Source: Paenibacillus sp. 32O-W
GTDB taxonomy: Bacteria; Bacillota; Bacilli; Paenibacillales; NBRC-103111
Direction: 5' to 3'
Assembly (NCBI RefSeq): GCF_007679495.1
Contig: NZ_VEGP01000061.1
Span: 1-36,584, forward strand
DNA: 36,584 bases
The stretch's first letter is position 1. Each line of letters begins with the position of its first letter. Positions 15,845-26,202 of the stretch are shown here, in pieces. A program made the translations under genes and the position numbers. Under the pieces are notes generated by a model that saw only the letters and a program-made list of their open reading frames with translations, was not told where the DNA came from and ran no database searches.

Positions 15845-17185
15845 ATGGCAAATACCCATGCGGCCATTAATCCTTTGCTGATCGCTACCTTGACAGGAGA
15901 ACCCCTTTCAGGTATTCCGCATATTCCGACGGTCAAATGGTTGCCCGGCAAACTTGCGAAGCTTATTGCCAAGCATAAAAAGAAAATAAGCCCCCCGTTT
16001 GAGGCTAACAAAATGATGTTAATTTGTGGTCATTGTGGGAGAAAAGGACAATACGATCTCGGATTAATTGCTTTCAATGTGGGACATGGGCAGTCAAATA
16101 GTCAAGATCAACATGAAAGCATGTTCGATCATATACAAACTACGGGATATTTTCGATGCAAACAATGTAACGGAGCAGGCCTTTGGGAGACCAAGGATCC
16201 GTTTCTTCTATTAAGTTGGTTGTTAAAGGCGACTGCAGGCGAGGAGGAAGATTCCTCTAGCTTCATGATAGGCCAAATTCAACTATATGACGGTACTACT
16301 CCTAGATGGGCAACCGACGCGGAAGATAACTTTCTGAAAAAACTTGGTGAAAACAGTCAGGACGGATATTTGTGGAATCGGTTGGGCAACTTGTACTCGA
16401 AAGGGGGGAGACCGGAGCTGGCTACTGCAGCTTACGAGAAATCTATTGAAGTAGACCCGACTCAAGTAGAATCTCATTACTCACTCGGCCAATTATTAAT
16501 TGAGGTGGACGAGCCCGAAGCAGCGGCTTATCATTACAGGATGATGCTGATATACGCTCGGAACTATACCAAGCTCCCCATTCTTGATCTAAGGAAAATG
16601 TTAGCGATCGGACTGTGGCACTCATTTGATATTCATATGAAATCAGGCCACAACATTCCATTTATACCGATCAAGGAAGAAATTGAGGCACTGGATTCTT
16701 TTAAAGAGGCGGCAGCAGGGGCTGAGCACCAGATATTGGAATTACAGGACCTGGAGGTATTCCCGGACGATCCGGAATCCTTCTACCCAATAGCGGAAAT
16801 GTATTTGGGGCCCAGAAAGGAAGAAATTCCACCCAGTGAGAGAACTCTGGATACCTATCTTCGGCGAGCGAAGCAGGGGGGGATGAAGCCGGCTTCGGAC
16901 CGTTTGGCAACTCCGTTAGGTAAGGGCGACAACTCCATCGTCGCCTATGTAAGGTCCGAAGAGAGGGCTGGGAAAATTCTGCGGCTCTGTGACCGATACG
17001 GGCTTCCATGCATCGTCGAAATTAATTACATGGAAGACTTATCCGACCTTAGAAAAGCACTAATGCAAAAACTCACCCCATCCAATGTCTATGCTTCATG
17101 TCCATGCGGCAGCGGTCAGAAGTTCAAGTTTTGTTGCGCAGCCAAGCTGAAACATTTTGATTTAGAGCAGTGGATAGGGGAATGA
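15845..17185 (+). CDS. TPR-repeat protein with C-terminal SEC-C zinc motif
   Basis: 446 residues. An N-terminal zinc-ribbon-like part has CGHCGRKG near residue 60 and CKQCNGAG near 105. Tetratricopeptide repeats lie around 175-250 (DGYLWNRLGNLYSKGGRPELATAAYEK and VESHYSLGQLLIEVDEPEAAAYHYR; each segment is one helix pair). The C-terminus carries a SEC-C motif, CPCGSGQKFKFCC, which binds zinc and in SecA contacts SecB or ribosomes. It is not SecA: no ATPase motifs are present. Such proteins are probably adaptors that bind partner proteins or ribosomes. No signal peptide is visible. Confidence 0.85.
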   Translation: MANTHAAINPLLIATLTGEPLSGIPHIPTVKWLPGKLAKLIAKHKKKISPPFEANKMMLICGHCGRKGQYDLGLIAFNVGHGQSNSQDQHESMFDHIQTTGYFRCKQCNGAGLWETKDPFLLLSWLLKATAGEEEDSSSFMIGQIQLYDGTTPRWATDAEDNFLKKLGENSQDGYLWNRLGNLYSKGGRPELATAAYEKSIEVDPTQVESHYSLGQLLIEVDEPEAAAYHYRMMLIYARNYTKLPILDLRKMLAIGLWHSFDIHMKSGHNIPFIPIKEEIEALDSFKEAAAGAEHQILELQDLEVFPDDPESFYPIAEMYLGPRKEEIPPSERTLDTYLRRAKQGGMKPASDRLATPLGKGDNSIVAYVRSEERAGKILRLCDRYGLPCIVEINYMEDLSDLRKALMQKLTPSNVYASCPCGSGQKFKFCCAAKLKHFDLEQWIGE

Positions 17186-17250
17186 AGCGTAATAATAGGA
17201 TTACAAATATGGAACGGAGAAATTAGCTCGTCGGCAAAAATTGCGATTCA

Positions 17251-17281
17251 AGCCCCCCTGACCATCTATGGCCGGGGGGCT
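17251..17281. terminator. hairpin between convergent TPR/SEC-C and GH88 genes
   Basis: Perfect 8-bp stem AGCCCCCC (17251-17258) / GGGGGGCT (17274-17281) with an inner CCA/TGG pair. It lies between two convergent stops and probably ends both transcripts, although neither side has a strong T-run; on the minus strand ATTTTTG follows 13 bases later. Confidence 0.65.
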
Positions 17282-17289
17282 GTTGCAGG

Positions 17290-18411
17290 TTAGAACAACC
17301 CGGGGTGACCGTGCAGCTTGCCGAGTGCCTCTACAAAATAGTAATCCCCATAAATAATCGGCACGTTAACATGTTTGTTGACGGGATACGATACGGTTCC
17401 TTTGGTCAGAATGGCATCCTGCCGGCCGCTGAAGTCGGCGTAGTTGTCATACAGCCCTTTGAGTATAGCCAGTGCCCTTTCGTAGTAGAAGGACTTCTCG
17501 GACTCCTCTTCCATCAGGGCACTCAGTTCGAGCAGGCCGCTTGCCGTACAGGCGGACGCTGTGGAATCCCGGGCGAACTTATCCTTGTCTTCCGATCTGA
17601 AATCCCAATAAGGGACTTGATCTTCAGGAAGATGGGACAAGAAGTAATTTGCGATATTTTGGGCTGCTAACCGGTATTCCGGTTTGCCTGTTTCGCGCGC
17701 CGCAATGGCGAAGCCGTAGATGGCCCAGGCTTGGCCTCTCGACCACGCGGAATCCGGGCCGAGTCCCTGTCCTCCCAGGTTCTCGATTTTCTCACCCGTC
17801 TCCGGGTCAAAGCTTACTATGTGAGGGACAGTCCAGTCCTCCCTTACAAAATGCTTGAGCACCGTATCCGCATGCGCCACGGCAATATGCCTGAAGCGGG
17901 GATCGCTCGTCTCCTTCGATGCCCAGAACAGCAGCGGCAGATTCATAAGGCAGTCGATAATGGCCCAGCCCGTGCTGTTCGGGTCCACACGATCCGTCCA
18001 TGCCCGGATAAACTGCCCCTTAAGGTTGAAGCGGCCTGCCAAATGGCTGGCTGCGATCAGGCCCGTTCTCCGGGATTCTTCATTTCCCGTCCACTGATAG
18101 TTAACGACAGCCGTCGGCAGGTACATAAATCCGACATCATGATGAATATCATAAAAATCATGCAGCGGAACGTTCAGCTTCTGTTCGATCGTTTCCGCAA
18201 GCTCTCTCAAAGACTCCTCTTTCGTTTCGCGATAGGCCAGCCACAGCAAGCCTCCCCAAAATCCGGAAGTCCAGAAGGAGGCTTCCTCACAATTGTAGCT
18301 TCCATTCAAGCATACATGCGGGAAGCTCGCTCCGATTTTCCGGCTTACGGTCCGGATCTTGTTCAAGGATTCCGTATATGCGTGGTTCAGCCAATCCGGT
18401 CTATGGTCCAT
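17290..18411 (-). CDS. GH88 unsaturated glucuronyl hydrolase
   Basis: 373 residues, the usual size for the family (about 370-390), an (alpha/alpha)6 barrel. GH88 enzymes remove the 4,5-unsaturated uronic acid left at the non-reducing end when a polysaccharide lyase cuts a glycosaminoglycan, xanthan or gellan. In Bacillus sp. GL1 UGL the catalytic residues are Asp88 and Asp149; here D92 (HHDVGFMY) and D153 (IIDCLMN) have the same spacing. QGLGPDSAWSRGQAWAIYGF and FARDSTASACTASGLLEL are further family blocks. No signal peptide, so it acts in the cytoplasm on imported disaccharides. It fits with the nearby lyase and importer. AAGGAG lies 10 bases before ATG 18411. It appears intact, unlike most of the locus. 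Confidence 0.9.
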   Translation of the reverse strand: MDHRPDWLNHAYTESLNKIRTVSRKIGASFPHVCLNGSYNCEEASFWTSGFWGGLLWLAYRETKEESLRELAETIEQKLNVPLHDFYDIHHDVGFMYLPTAVVNYQWTGNEESRRTGLIAASHLAGRFNLKGQFIRAWTDRVDPNSTGWAIIDCLMNLPLLFWASKETSDPRFRHIAVAHADTVLKHFVREDWTVPHIVSFDPETGEKIENLGGQGLGPDSAWSRGQAWAIYGFAIAARETGKPEYRLAAQNIANYFLSHLPEDQVPYWDFRSEDKDKFARDSTASACTASGLLELSALMEEESEKSFYYERALAILKGLYDNYADFSGRQDAILTKGTVSYPVNKHVNVPIIYGDYYFVEALGKLHGHPGLF

Positions 18412-18588
18412 TGGATGATTGCTCCTTTCTTATTGGAAATGATGCCGAGATTGCGCTTTCATTGTAATCCTTAAGAAGGTCGAGGTACATCCTTACTATT
18501 GGCTGTAGTCGCCAAAAACGGCACTGCAGCGCGGGTTTTGGGCGAAGAACAGAAATTGAATACGGACTGCAAAAAATCGTGATCCGAA

Positions 18589-20706
18589 TCAGCTTGACAG
18601 TTGATTCAGATTTTTCACGTATTCTCCCGGAGAGACACCGATATATTGCTTGAAGATTCGAATGAAGGTGTTGGTATTATTGCATCCGACAATCGCCGCA
18701 ACTTCATGAACCTTATAATTGCCCTGGTGAAGCAGCTCCTTCGCTCTCTTCACCTTCAACGTATTGACATATTGCTTGAAGTTAATGTCCAGCGAGTTTT
18801 TCAGCAGCTTGCTGACGTAGCTTTCGGACAAATTAAAGTGGTTCGCAATATCCGTCAACGACAAATCTTTATCGAAGTGCTTATGGATGTACATGAAGAT
18901 TTGCGAAGCGGTGGAGCTCTCCAGGCTGAACTTGTCCTTGTTGCAATAATTAAAAATCAATTCGAACAAGGCGAACGTCTTTTCCGAAAACTTCGAAACC
19001 GGCACCTCCATAAACTCGTTCAACAGGTCGGGATATTCCCTTGTAAATTGATTCAACGTTTTACCGTTCGAATTCAAGCATCGCTTGAAGGTGGTCAGGA
19101 ACGAATGCTTCAGATTGGACAGGCTTGCAGGCCCCATCGCGGAATGATTCACATTTTTGTTCAGCAGATGGCTCAGCAAATCGTAGGCTTTGCCCAATTC
19201 GTTCGATTGGACGTAATTAATCAGGGACGCTTCCATCTCGATCGGATAATAGCCGACGCTGGCTTCGAGATCTTTCACGCCCTGTGATGTTAACACTTTA
19301 TTGGCGTTCGCATGCTGGTAATTACTCAACCGAAGCAGCTCCTGCAGAGCGGAAGTCAGCTCATGGAGCCGGTAGGAATCGGACAGGCATGCAGTTATAT
19401 CGAGCGACAGATCCTGTTCGATGCGGGTAATCACCGTTTCGGCCAATCGCTGCAGGGACTCGGATGAAATGCTGTGGAAGATTACACCATATTTATTTTT
19501 GTCCAGCGGCAGAACAAAGAAATCCTCGTACCCGTCCAGAGTCTCCTTGATCAACGTATTGAAAATCAAGAGAAGATTGGAAGCGGGCATCGTCTGATGC
19601 AAGGCTTCGATGCCTTCGCATTCCAGCAGCATGAGCTTCAAGTCGTCCTGAAACTGCTCTAATTGCAGGGCGGACAAGTTCTCTCGAATAAAGTCCTCGC
19701 TTGCGATTCCGTAGATCACCCTGCGAAAGAAATCCTCCCGCAAATGGATTAAAGAATGATCCAGCTTATGCTGCAATGCATGATTGATGGAATAGACCTG
19801 CTCAATGCTGGATTGAATGTAAGCAAGCTCGTGAATTTGTTGATCATGTTCATTCACCGACGCGGTTCCGTTCGATTCCTTCCGCTCATCCAGAAACTGT
19901 AGCAGCTGCCGAATCGGCCTATAGCTTGACCTTGTTGCCACATAAGCGAGGATAATGCCCAGCAGCAGCAGAACAACGCCAGGGAACAGCGCTGTCTTCC
20001 ATATGGCGAAGAAAATCGAGCTGAATGAAGTCGATTCGTTGGTGTAAATATAGTTTAGATTTGGGATCACCTTCGAATGATAAATATAGTTAACGGTCGA
20101 TCCTGCCTTTATAGGGTTCATATCTTCCTTATCGTTGCCCCACCCGCTTTCGGCCGGAATCTCCGGGTTCAGTTCCTTGTTATGAATATAGGAGCTGACG
20201 ATCTGATCGGTATACAGATAGAAATTGCCGTTCGTAGATTCCGATGTCCCGGGCAGTAAAGAAGCGCTGTCTACCACGATAAAGAAGTAGAGGGGATCAA
20301 GCTTCGAATTAATCGTCTGATGAATCATCACGATTTTGCCGGGCCTCTCGGAAAGCGCTTGCGGAACAACGTAAGTATTGGCCACGAGCGATTCGCCCTG
20401 CATTTGTTCGAAACGGTTCAAGACCTCTGAGCGGACCCCGAGTTCGTTTAAATAATCTTTAATGCTATAAGTTCCGGCAGATGTGATCACCAGGTTATCG
20501 GTCCACTTCGTAATCCCCAGGGTGAACCCCAACTGGCCAAAGCCTTGAAGCTGATCTATCAGATCATTGTACAGGTTCGCAATGTACAAATAACTCGTTT
20601 CATCGCTATAGCGATAATCGATTAAACTTTGCAGCGTGGAAACCTTATATACGAAATCCATGGCAATGCGCAGCTTGAAGTCCGCGTAATTGCTGGCTTG
20701 ATCCAT
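18589..20706 (-). pseudogene. membrane AraC-family regulator, N-terminus lost
   Basis: As read, 705 residues. A ~225-residue extracytoplasmic Cache-like sensor region is followed by a helix at 235-257 (ALFPGVVLLLLGIILAYVAT), a linker with helices, and a C-terminal AraC HTH pair at ~600-700: DKDLSLTDIANHFNLSESYV and KVHEVAAIVGCNNTNTFIRI. Family members begin with ~10-40 cytoplasmic residues and a first membrane helix; here neither exists. Upstream of ATG 20706 the frame is open, reading SDAQNKHNHQLY, but then runs into an eight-base C tract (minus strand) and the antisense of the permease gene. No ribosome site precedes ATG 20706. A deletion at about 20745 therefore removed the start. Without the first helix the sensor domain cannot reach the outside. 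It normally would control the sugar importer genes. Confidence 0.7.
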
Positions 20707-20766
20707 ATATAATTGGTGGTTGTGCTTGTTCTGCGCGTCCGACCAAGGGGGGGGTGAAAGATAACT

Positions 20767-21750
20767 ATGAGCAATACCGCAGCTCCAATGAAACCGTCGG
20801 CAAAATTCAAAAGAGCGAAGCCGAAGAGAAGCTGGGCAACGTATTTCAGAGAATTGAAAAAAGATATCATTCGAGATCGAATCCTGTACTATTTGCTAAT
20901 CCCTTTCCTGCTCTGGTTTCTAGTCTTCAAATATTTTCCTATGTGGGGCATCCAAATTGCTTTTAAAGATTTCAGCTTGTTTAAAGGAATCGGCGGCAGC
21001 GACTGGATAGGCTTCGAGTACTTTACTGAATTTATTGGAAGCGAATACTTTTCGAGAGTGTTCATGAATACGGTCATCATCAGCTTATATGGACTGATCA
21101 TTTGCTTCCCGGCCCAAATTATATTGGCCATTATGATTAGCGAGGTGACTCGGCAGGGCTTTAAGAAAGTGGTGCAAACGCTGACTTATTTGCCTCATTT
21201 CGTATCCGTAGTCGTCATCGCCGGAATCGTAACGACTTTCCTGGCGCCGAACAGCGGGCTGATTAACCTCATTCTGGAGAAGCTCGGGATGGAGAAGATC
21301 TATTTTTTGACCAATCCCGATTATTTCAGAGGAATATATACGGCCATGAATCTCTGGAAGGAGACGGGGTTTGCTTCCATCGTTTTTATCGCGGCGATTG
21401 CCGGTATAGATACACAGCTCTACGAAGCTGCTAAAATGGATGGGGCCAACAAGTTCAAACAAATTATCCATGTAACGCTGCCGGGCATACTGCCTACCAT
21501 TGTCGTGATGTTCATTATGAAGGTCGGCAACCTGCTGAGCGTCGGATATGAGACGATCATTCTGCTCTATCAGCCGGCAACATATGAGAAAGCGGATGTC
21601 ATCAGCACCTATGTTTATCGCTCGGGGCTTATAGACGGAAGATATGATTTCGCGACTGCCGTAGGATTGTTCAACTCTATCGTAGCCCTTATCCTGGTCA
21701 TTATGGCGAATAAGCTTAGCAAAAAAGTAACCGATGCAAGCCTATGGTAG
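20767..21750 (+). CDS. sugar ABC importer permease, LplB type
   Basis: 327 residues with six predicted helices and the binding-protein-dependent permease loop EAAKMDGANKFKQIIHVTLP (EAA motif), which docks the ATPase. FKYFPMWGIQIAFKDFSLFKGI in the N-terminal part is the signature of the LplB subgroup, which brings in oligosaccharides from pectin, glycosaminoglycans and similar. ATG 20767 follows a G8 tract and GTGAAAG; this is only 61 bases from the truncated AraC start. The normal intergenic promoter may have been deleted with the AraC 5' end. The ATPase is not in the window, as is common because MsmX-type ATPases are shared. Confidence 0.9.
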   Translation: MSNTAAPMKPSAKFKRAKPKRSWATYFRELKKDIIRDRILYYLLIPFLLWFLVFKYFPMWGIQIAFKDFSLFKGIGGSDWIGFEYFTEFIGSEYFSRVFMNTVIISLYGLIICFPAQIILAIMISEVTRQGFKKVVQTLTYLPHFVSVVVIAGIVTTFLAPNSGLINLILEKLGMEKIYFLTNPDYFRGIYTAMNLWKETGFASIVFIAAIAGIDTQLYEAAKMDGANKFKQIIHVTLPGILPTIVVMFIMKVGNLLSVGYETIILLYQPATYEKADVISTYVYRSGLIDGRYDFATAVGLFNSIVALILVIMANKLSKKVTDASLW

Positions 21751-22631
21751 GTGATAGTGTGATTGAGTCAAGAGGAGAAAAAATATTTAAGATCATCAAT
21801 AATATTCTGTTAGCTATTATGGCGCTTGCGGCTCTTTACCCTTTTATATACGTATTATCCGCGTCCATAAGCATGCCGTATAACGTCGTTACGGGCAAAG
21901 TGCTCCTGTTTCCCGAAGGGTTTACGCTCGATGCGTATAAACAGGTTTTGGGCAATTCGGAAATATGGGTGGCCTATGCTAACACCATTTTCTATACCGT
22001 TGTCGGGACGGCGGTATCCATGCTCTTTACGATCTGCGGAGCCTACGCTCTGTCGAAGACACGTCTGAGGGGGAGAAAATGGTTTACGATCTTCGTCACG
22101 TTAACTCTATGGTTTGATGCCGGCATGATTCCGTTCTATCTGACTTTGAGAGATCTGGGGCTTTTGAATACGCGGACAGGCATTATAATCGCTTTTGCTT
22201 GTAACGCCTTTAAGGTGATCCTGCTCCGCACCAGCTTTGAAGCCATACCGAAAGAAATGGAAGAATCGGTGAAAGTGGACGGCGGCAACGATCTGCAGGT
22301 ACTGCTCAAAGTATACTTGCCGCTGGTGAAGCCCGCATTAGCGACAGTCGGCTTGTTCTATGCGATCGAGAAGTGGAACGGATACTTCTGGTCGATGATT
22401 ATGCTGACCGATATGGACAAGATCCCGCTTCAAGTGCTGTTGAAGAAGATGATTGTCGAGAACGATCTGCAATCGGAGTTTGCCGCCGCGTTGGACTTTA
22501 CCTCTACGGTATCGGCGGAAACCGTAACTTATGCGACCATCGTCGTCTCTATTCTTCCAATTGTGCTTGTGTATCCCTATATTCAGAAATATTTTATCAA
22601 AGGTATGCTGGTAGGCGCGGTCAAGGGATAA
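21744..22631 (+). CDS. sugar ABC importer permease, YtcP type
   Basis: 295 residues, six helices, partner of the upstream LplB-type permease, which it overlaps by 7 bases. Its EAA-like loop is EESVKVDGGNDLQVLLKVYLP. The N-terminal phrase YPFIYVLSASISMPYNVVTGKV and the C-terminal YPYIQKYFIKGMLVGAVKG are typical of the YtcP group. The ATG at 21744 is the overlapping start; GTG 21762 behind TAGGTGAT is an alternative. Together the two proteins would form the membrane channel for the uronate-containing oligosaccharide. Confidence 0.9.
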   Translation: MVGDSVIESRGEKIFKIINNILLAIMALAALYPFIYVLSASISMPYNVVTGKVLLFPEGFTLDAYKQVLGNSEIWVAYANTIFYTVVGTAVSMLFTICGAYALSKTRLRGRKWFTIFVTLTLWFDAGMIPFYLTLRDLGLLNTRTGIIIAFACNAFKVILLRTSFEAIPKEMEESVKVDGGNDLQVLLKVYLPLVKPALATVGLFYAIEKWNGYFWSMIMLTDMDKIPLQVLLKKMIVENDLQSEFAAALDFTSTVSAETVTYATIVVSILPIVLVYPYIQKYFIKGMLVGAVKG

Positions 22632-22652
22632 TGCTACTATTTTAAAAATGGG

Positions 22653-23872
22653 GTGGAAGGTTTGAAAAAAATCGTCTATTTGTTAACGGCAACCACTATC
22701 ATTGCGGGTGCTCTGGCAGGGTGTTCGAAGGCTCCGAAAGAAGCTGCACCGTCCGAAGGGGAAACGGCGGCACAGAATAGCCAAAATCCGTACCTGGCTT
22801 CGGAGAAGCCGCTTAAATTGAAGGTTCACATGGGAACGAAAGATTCGGGAGTATTTAAAAACGATTGGCCCATCTTCGTGATGGCTGCGGAGATGACCAA
22901 TGTCACGCTGGAGGGAACGCTGCCGAGTACGGTCGCAGCGAAACGTTCAGTATTGTCATGGCGTCGGGTTCGCTGCCGGATATTATGCAAGCGCTATCCA
23001 AAGATTTCCTGCAATACGGCCAGGAAGGAGCTTTCCTGCCGCTCAATGATTTGATCGACAAGCATGCTCCCCATCTGAAGCAATTCCTTCAGGATAATCC
23101 CGATGTAAGGAGTGCGGCCTCCGATAATGACGGGAACATATGGTTTATCCCGTTTGTTGCGGATGGAGAAGCGGAGAAAGGCTGGTTTATCCGCAAAGAC
23201 TGGCTGGAGAAGCTGGGATTGGAAGAACCGAAAACCGTGGATGAGCTGCATAATGTGTTAACGGCGTTCGTGAATAATGATCCGAACGGCAACAACAAGA
23301 AGGATGAAGTTGGCTTTTTCCACAGAAATACGTCTATCGGAATTGAAGGACTCATGGCGCTCTGGAATGCATACCCGGATTATCGGGCATTTGACGGTAA
23401 AGTGGTATTCGGGCCGTTGGAGGACGACTACGGCGTTGCCATGGAAAATATCGCCCAGTGGTATAAAGAAGGATTGATTGATAAAGAAATCTTCACTCGG
23501 GGAAGCAAGGCGAGAGATATTCTGCTCGCGGATAACGTAGGCGGATTGACGCATGATTTCTTCGCTTCGACGGGGAACTATAACGAGCAGTTGGCGAGCA
23601 AGATTCCGGGCTTCCGGTTCGAGCCGATGCTTCCTCCGGCGGACGTCAACGGCGTGGTGAAGGAACCTTCCAAGCGCGATCGTGCCAAAAACTATGGCTG
23701 GGGGATCTCGCACAGCAATCCGGACCCGGTGGCCACGATTAAATACTTCGACTTCTGGTTTACGGAAGAGGGCCGCCGAATGGCTAACTTCGGAATGGAA
23801 GGCGACACGTATACGATGGTCGACGGCAAGCCGATCTTCACGGATAATTGCTGCCGTCCAACGAGAAAGTGA
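22653..23872 (+). pseudogene. sugar-binding lipoprotein of the importer, frameshifted and 3'-truncated
   Basis: The gene starts near 22653 (GTG; TTG 22662 also possible) with a lipoprotein signal ending LAGC (Cys24). It reads ...PLKLKVHMGTKDSGVFKNDWPIFVMAAEMTNV... to about 22935. There the frame breaks: ETFSIVMASGSLPDIM, the expected continuation, is in the -1 frame, so one base is missing near GTCGCAGCGAAACG. That frame continues as a normal LplA-type binding protein (FLPLNDLIDKHAPHLKQFL, GWFIRKDWLEKLGL, NDPNGNNKKDEVGF) up to GDTYTMVDGKPIFTD at about 23845 and then ends in unrelated residues at 23872. About 400 of ~550 residues remain. The 3' third was lost in a deletion joining it to the lyase gene. 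Not functional. Confidence 0.85.
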
Positions 23873-25827
23873 CGATGGAGCAATTTGGCGGCAAAATACT
23901 GGATATTGCATTCAATGCGCTGGAAGACTTTATTTTGCTGGAGTTCACTCCAGACGGAGCATGGGCGGAAGGGCCGAGCTACTGGAAATATACGCTGGAG
24001 TACATTGTACGGTTCATTTCTTCCTTGGAAACGGCGTTAGGGACAAGCTACGGATATGACCAAACGCCCGGACTCAACAAGACGGGGTATTTCCCGACGT
24101 ATTTGAGCGGGGCGGTGGGCTCGCTGAATTATGGCGATGCCTCGAATAACAAAGTGATTGCCGCAGAAGAATTGTGGATTGCGAAGAAATACGGAGATCG
24201 ATTGCTGGCCTCCGTGCATCTGGACAATAAAATCAAGTACAGAAATGCCGGTACGGAATTCGAAATGCTATGGTACGAGCCAGATTCCTATCTGCCGGGA
24301 CAAACACTGGAGCTGGACCAATATTTCAGCGGGACGGAAGTCGCCACCTTCAGAAGCAAATGGGACGATCCCAATACGAGCTTCCTGGGGTTGAAGGCGG
24401 GCAATAACGTAGTCAGCCACGGGCATTACGACCTGGGCAGCTTCGTATTCGAAGCGTTGGGCCAGCAATGGGCCATTGATCTGGGCAAGGACGATTACAA
24501 TCTTCCGGGCTATTCCAATTACGATAAGGAACGGTTAACCTATTATCGTTTGAATCCGGAGGGACATAACACGTTAGTCATCAATCCCGATGGCGGCGCG
24601 CAGCAGAACATTAAGGCATTTGCCAAAATTGAAAAGACGGAAAGCAAGCCGCTGGGCGGTTTTGCGATCGCCAATCTGACGGAGGCTTATGACAAGCATG
24701 TCTCTTCGGCGAAACGGGGCGTGATGCTTGCCTCGAACCGTACGCGAGCGACGATTCAGGACGAGGTTTCCTTCTTGAACCCGTCCACCGCGTACTGGTT
24801 CATGCACACAGAAGCCGACATTCAAGTTAGCGACGACGGCCAATCGGCCATTCTGACCAAAGGCGGGGAGAAGCTGTGGGTCGGATTGGACAGCGACGCC
24901 CGCGACGCTTCGGGCCGTCCGATCGAAGCGAAGCTCGGCGTGATGGATGCCAAGCCGCTGCCGGAATCGCCCAATCCGCCCAAGCAGCATCAGAATGAAG
25001 GTATCCGCAAGCTGTTTGTCAAGCTGGATGAAGTGAAGGAAATGAGAATAACGGTTACGTTGATCCCGATTGTCGGGGCTCTGGAGGATACGGATACTTC
25101 GTTCACCGGCGTTCCGCTCGATCAGTGGACAATTGCGGACGGCGAACTGACGATTCCCGTCGTTCAAAGCGTAAGCATCGACGGCGAGCCTCTGCCAAGC
25201 TTTAACGAGCAGACATTCAGCTATGATATCCGGCTGCCGTTAGATCGGACGAATGTGCCTGTCGTGGAAGCGGTCTACGATCATACGCTGTACAATGTGC
25301 AGGTTGTTCCGGCGGATGACGTTCCCGGCATCGCTAGGCTTATCGTATCATCGGTGCAAAGTCCCGAGATCAAGAGCATTTACTATTTCAACTTGAAATT
25401 AACGCCGCTTGACGGAGAAGAGGAGCGTCTGACCGAGCTGCCGGTTGAGGCCGTTTCCGCCAGTGCCTCGCAAGCCGACAAGGGGAACACGGAGGATAAA
25501 GCGATCGACGGTAATTTCGATACTTATTGGGGAGCGGAAGGCGACCAATGGATCATGCTCGATCTGGGGGAAGCGAAAACCGTAAACAGCGTCGGCATCG
25601 CCTTTATTCGCGGAAATGAGCGGAGCTTCAAATACGAGATCGAAACCTCGCTGGACGGCGAAAACTGGTACAAGGCGTTCACAGGGACAAGCAGCGGCGA
25701 AAGTCTGGATATCGAAAAGACGTATTTGAGGCAGCATGACGCGAGATATGTCCGCATTACCGGACACGGCAACAGCGTAAACCAATGGAACTCCTATGCC
25801 GAAGTTCGCGTCTATCAACTGCAGTAA
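23848..25827 (+). pseudogene. 5'-truncated heparinase II/III-family lyase with C-terminal F5/8C domain
   Basis: 659 residues remain, beginning at the deletion junction; the only start is a TTG at 23848 without a ribosome site. The first recognisable part, TPDGAWAEGPSYWKYTLEY (34-52), belongs to the end of the alpha-toroid domain. The ~250-300 residues that should precede it, including the signal peptide and the first half of the toroid, are missing. The heparinase II/III beta-sheet domain is present, with SHGHYDLGSF (190-199) and PEGHNTL (His240), residues that bind metal or take part in catalysis. The last ~130 residues are an F5/8 type C (discoidin/CBM32-like) domain (AIDGNFDTYWGAEGDQWIMLDLGE). 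The intact enzyme would have cut uronate-containing polysaccharide outside the cell, giving unsaturated products for the importer and GH88. Confidence 0.8.
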
Positions 25828-26202
25828 TAGAAGAAGGAAGCTTCTGATTGAAACGGACATTATACAGAAATGGCAGCCGTAATGGAATGAGCATTCGGAG
25901 GCAGGGGACGATCCCTTGCCTCTTTTTGTATTACAAGACATCTCAAAAAAGAGTAAAAGGAGCTTGTAATGAGGAGGGATGATGCTCCTTGACCTCACCC
26001 CCCTGGATGAACAAAGGGAATAGAAGTAGAGAATCGCAAACCTTTTTTATTAAATTAAGGAAAATTTTATACATTTTATAGATAGTATTAAAGATTTAGA
26101 AGGTAGTTAAATGTATGCTTATTCTAACAATCGAATAGTGCGGGAAGTTAAAGCTTGTGATATGCAAATGGTTCAATCCGTTCAAGAGAGGTGCAATTAA
26201 GG
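25828..26202 (+). other. intergenic with terminator, hairpin and a short leader-like frame
   Basis: After the terminator at 25898, AAGGAGC (25957-25963) pairs with GCTCCTT (25984-25990). The loop holds GGAGG and the start of a 13-codon frame at 25982 (MLLDLTPLDEQRE, stop at 26021-26023). This could be a leader peptide or chance. The rest to 26202 is AT-rich and likely carries the VanZ gene promoter, which I cannot place confidently. Confidence 0.4.
25898..25928 (+). terminator. terminator of the polysaccharide locus
   Basis: Long stem GAGGCAGGGGA / TCCCTTGCCTC (25898-25908 and 25912-25922, one G-T pair) with a 3-base loop, then TTTTT. Confidence 0.95.

Noticed and set aside
17731-18474. 247-codon plus-strand frame over the GH88 gene
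   Set aside because: Antisense shadow of a gene with both catalytic aspartates and full length.
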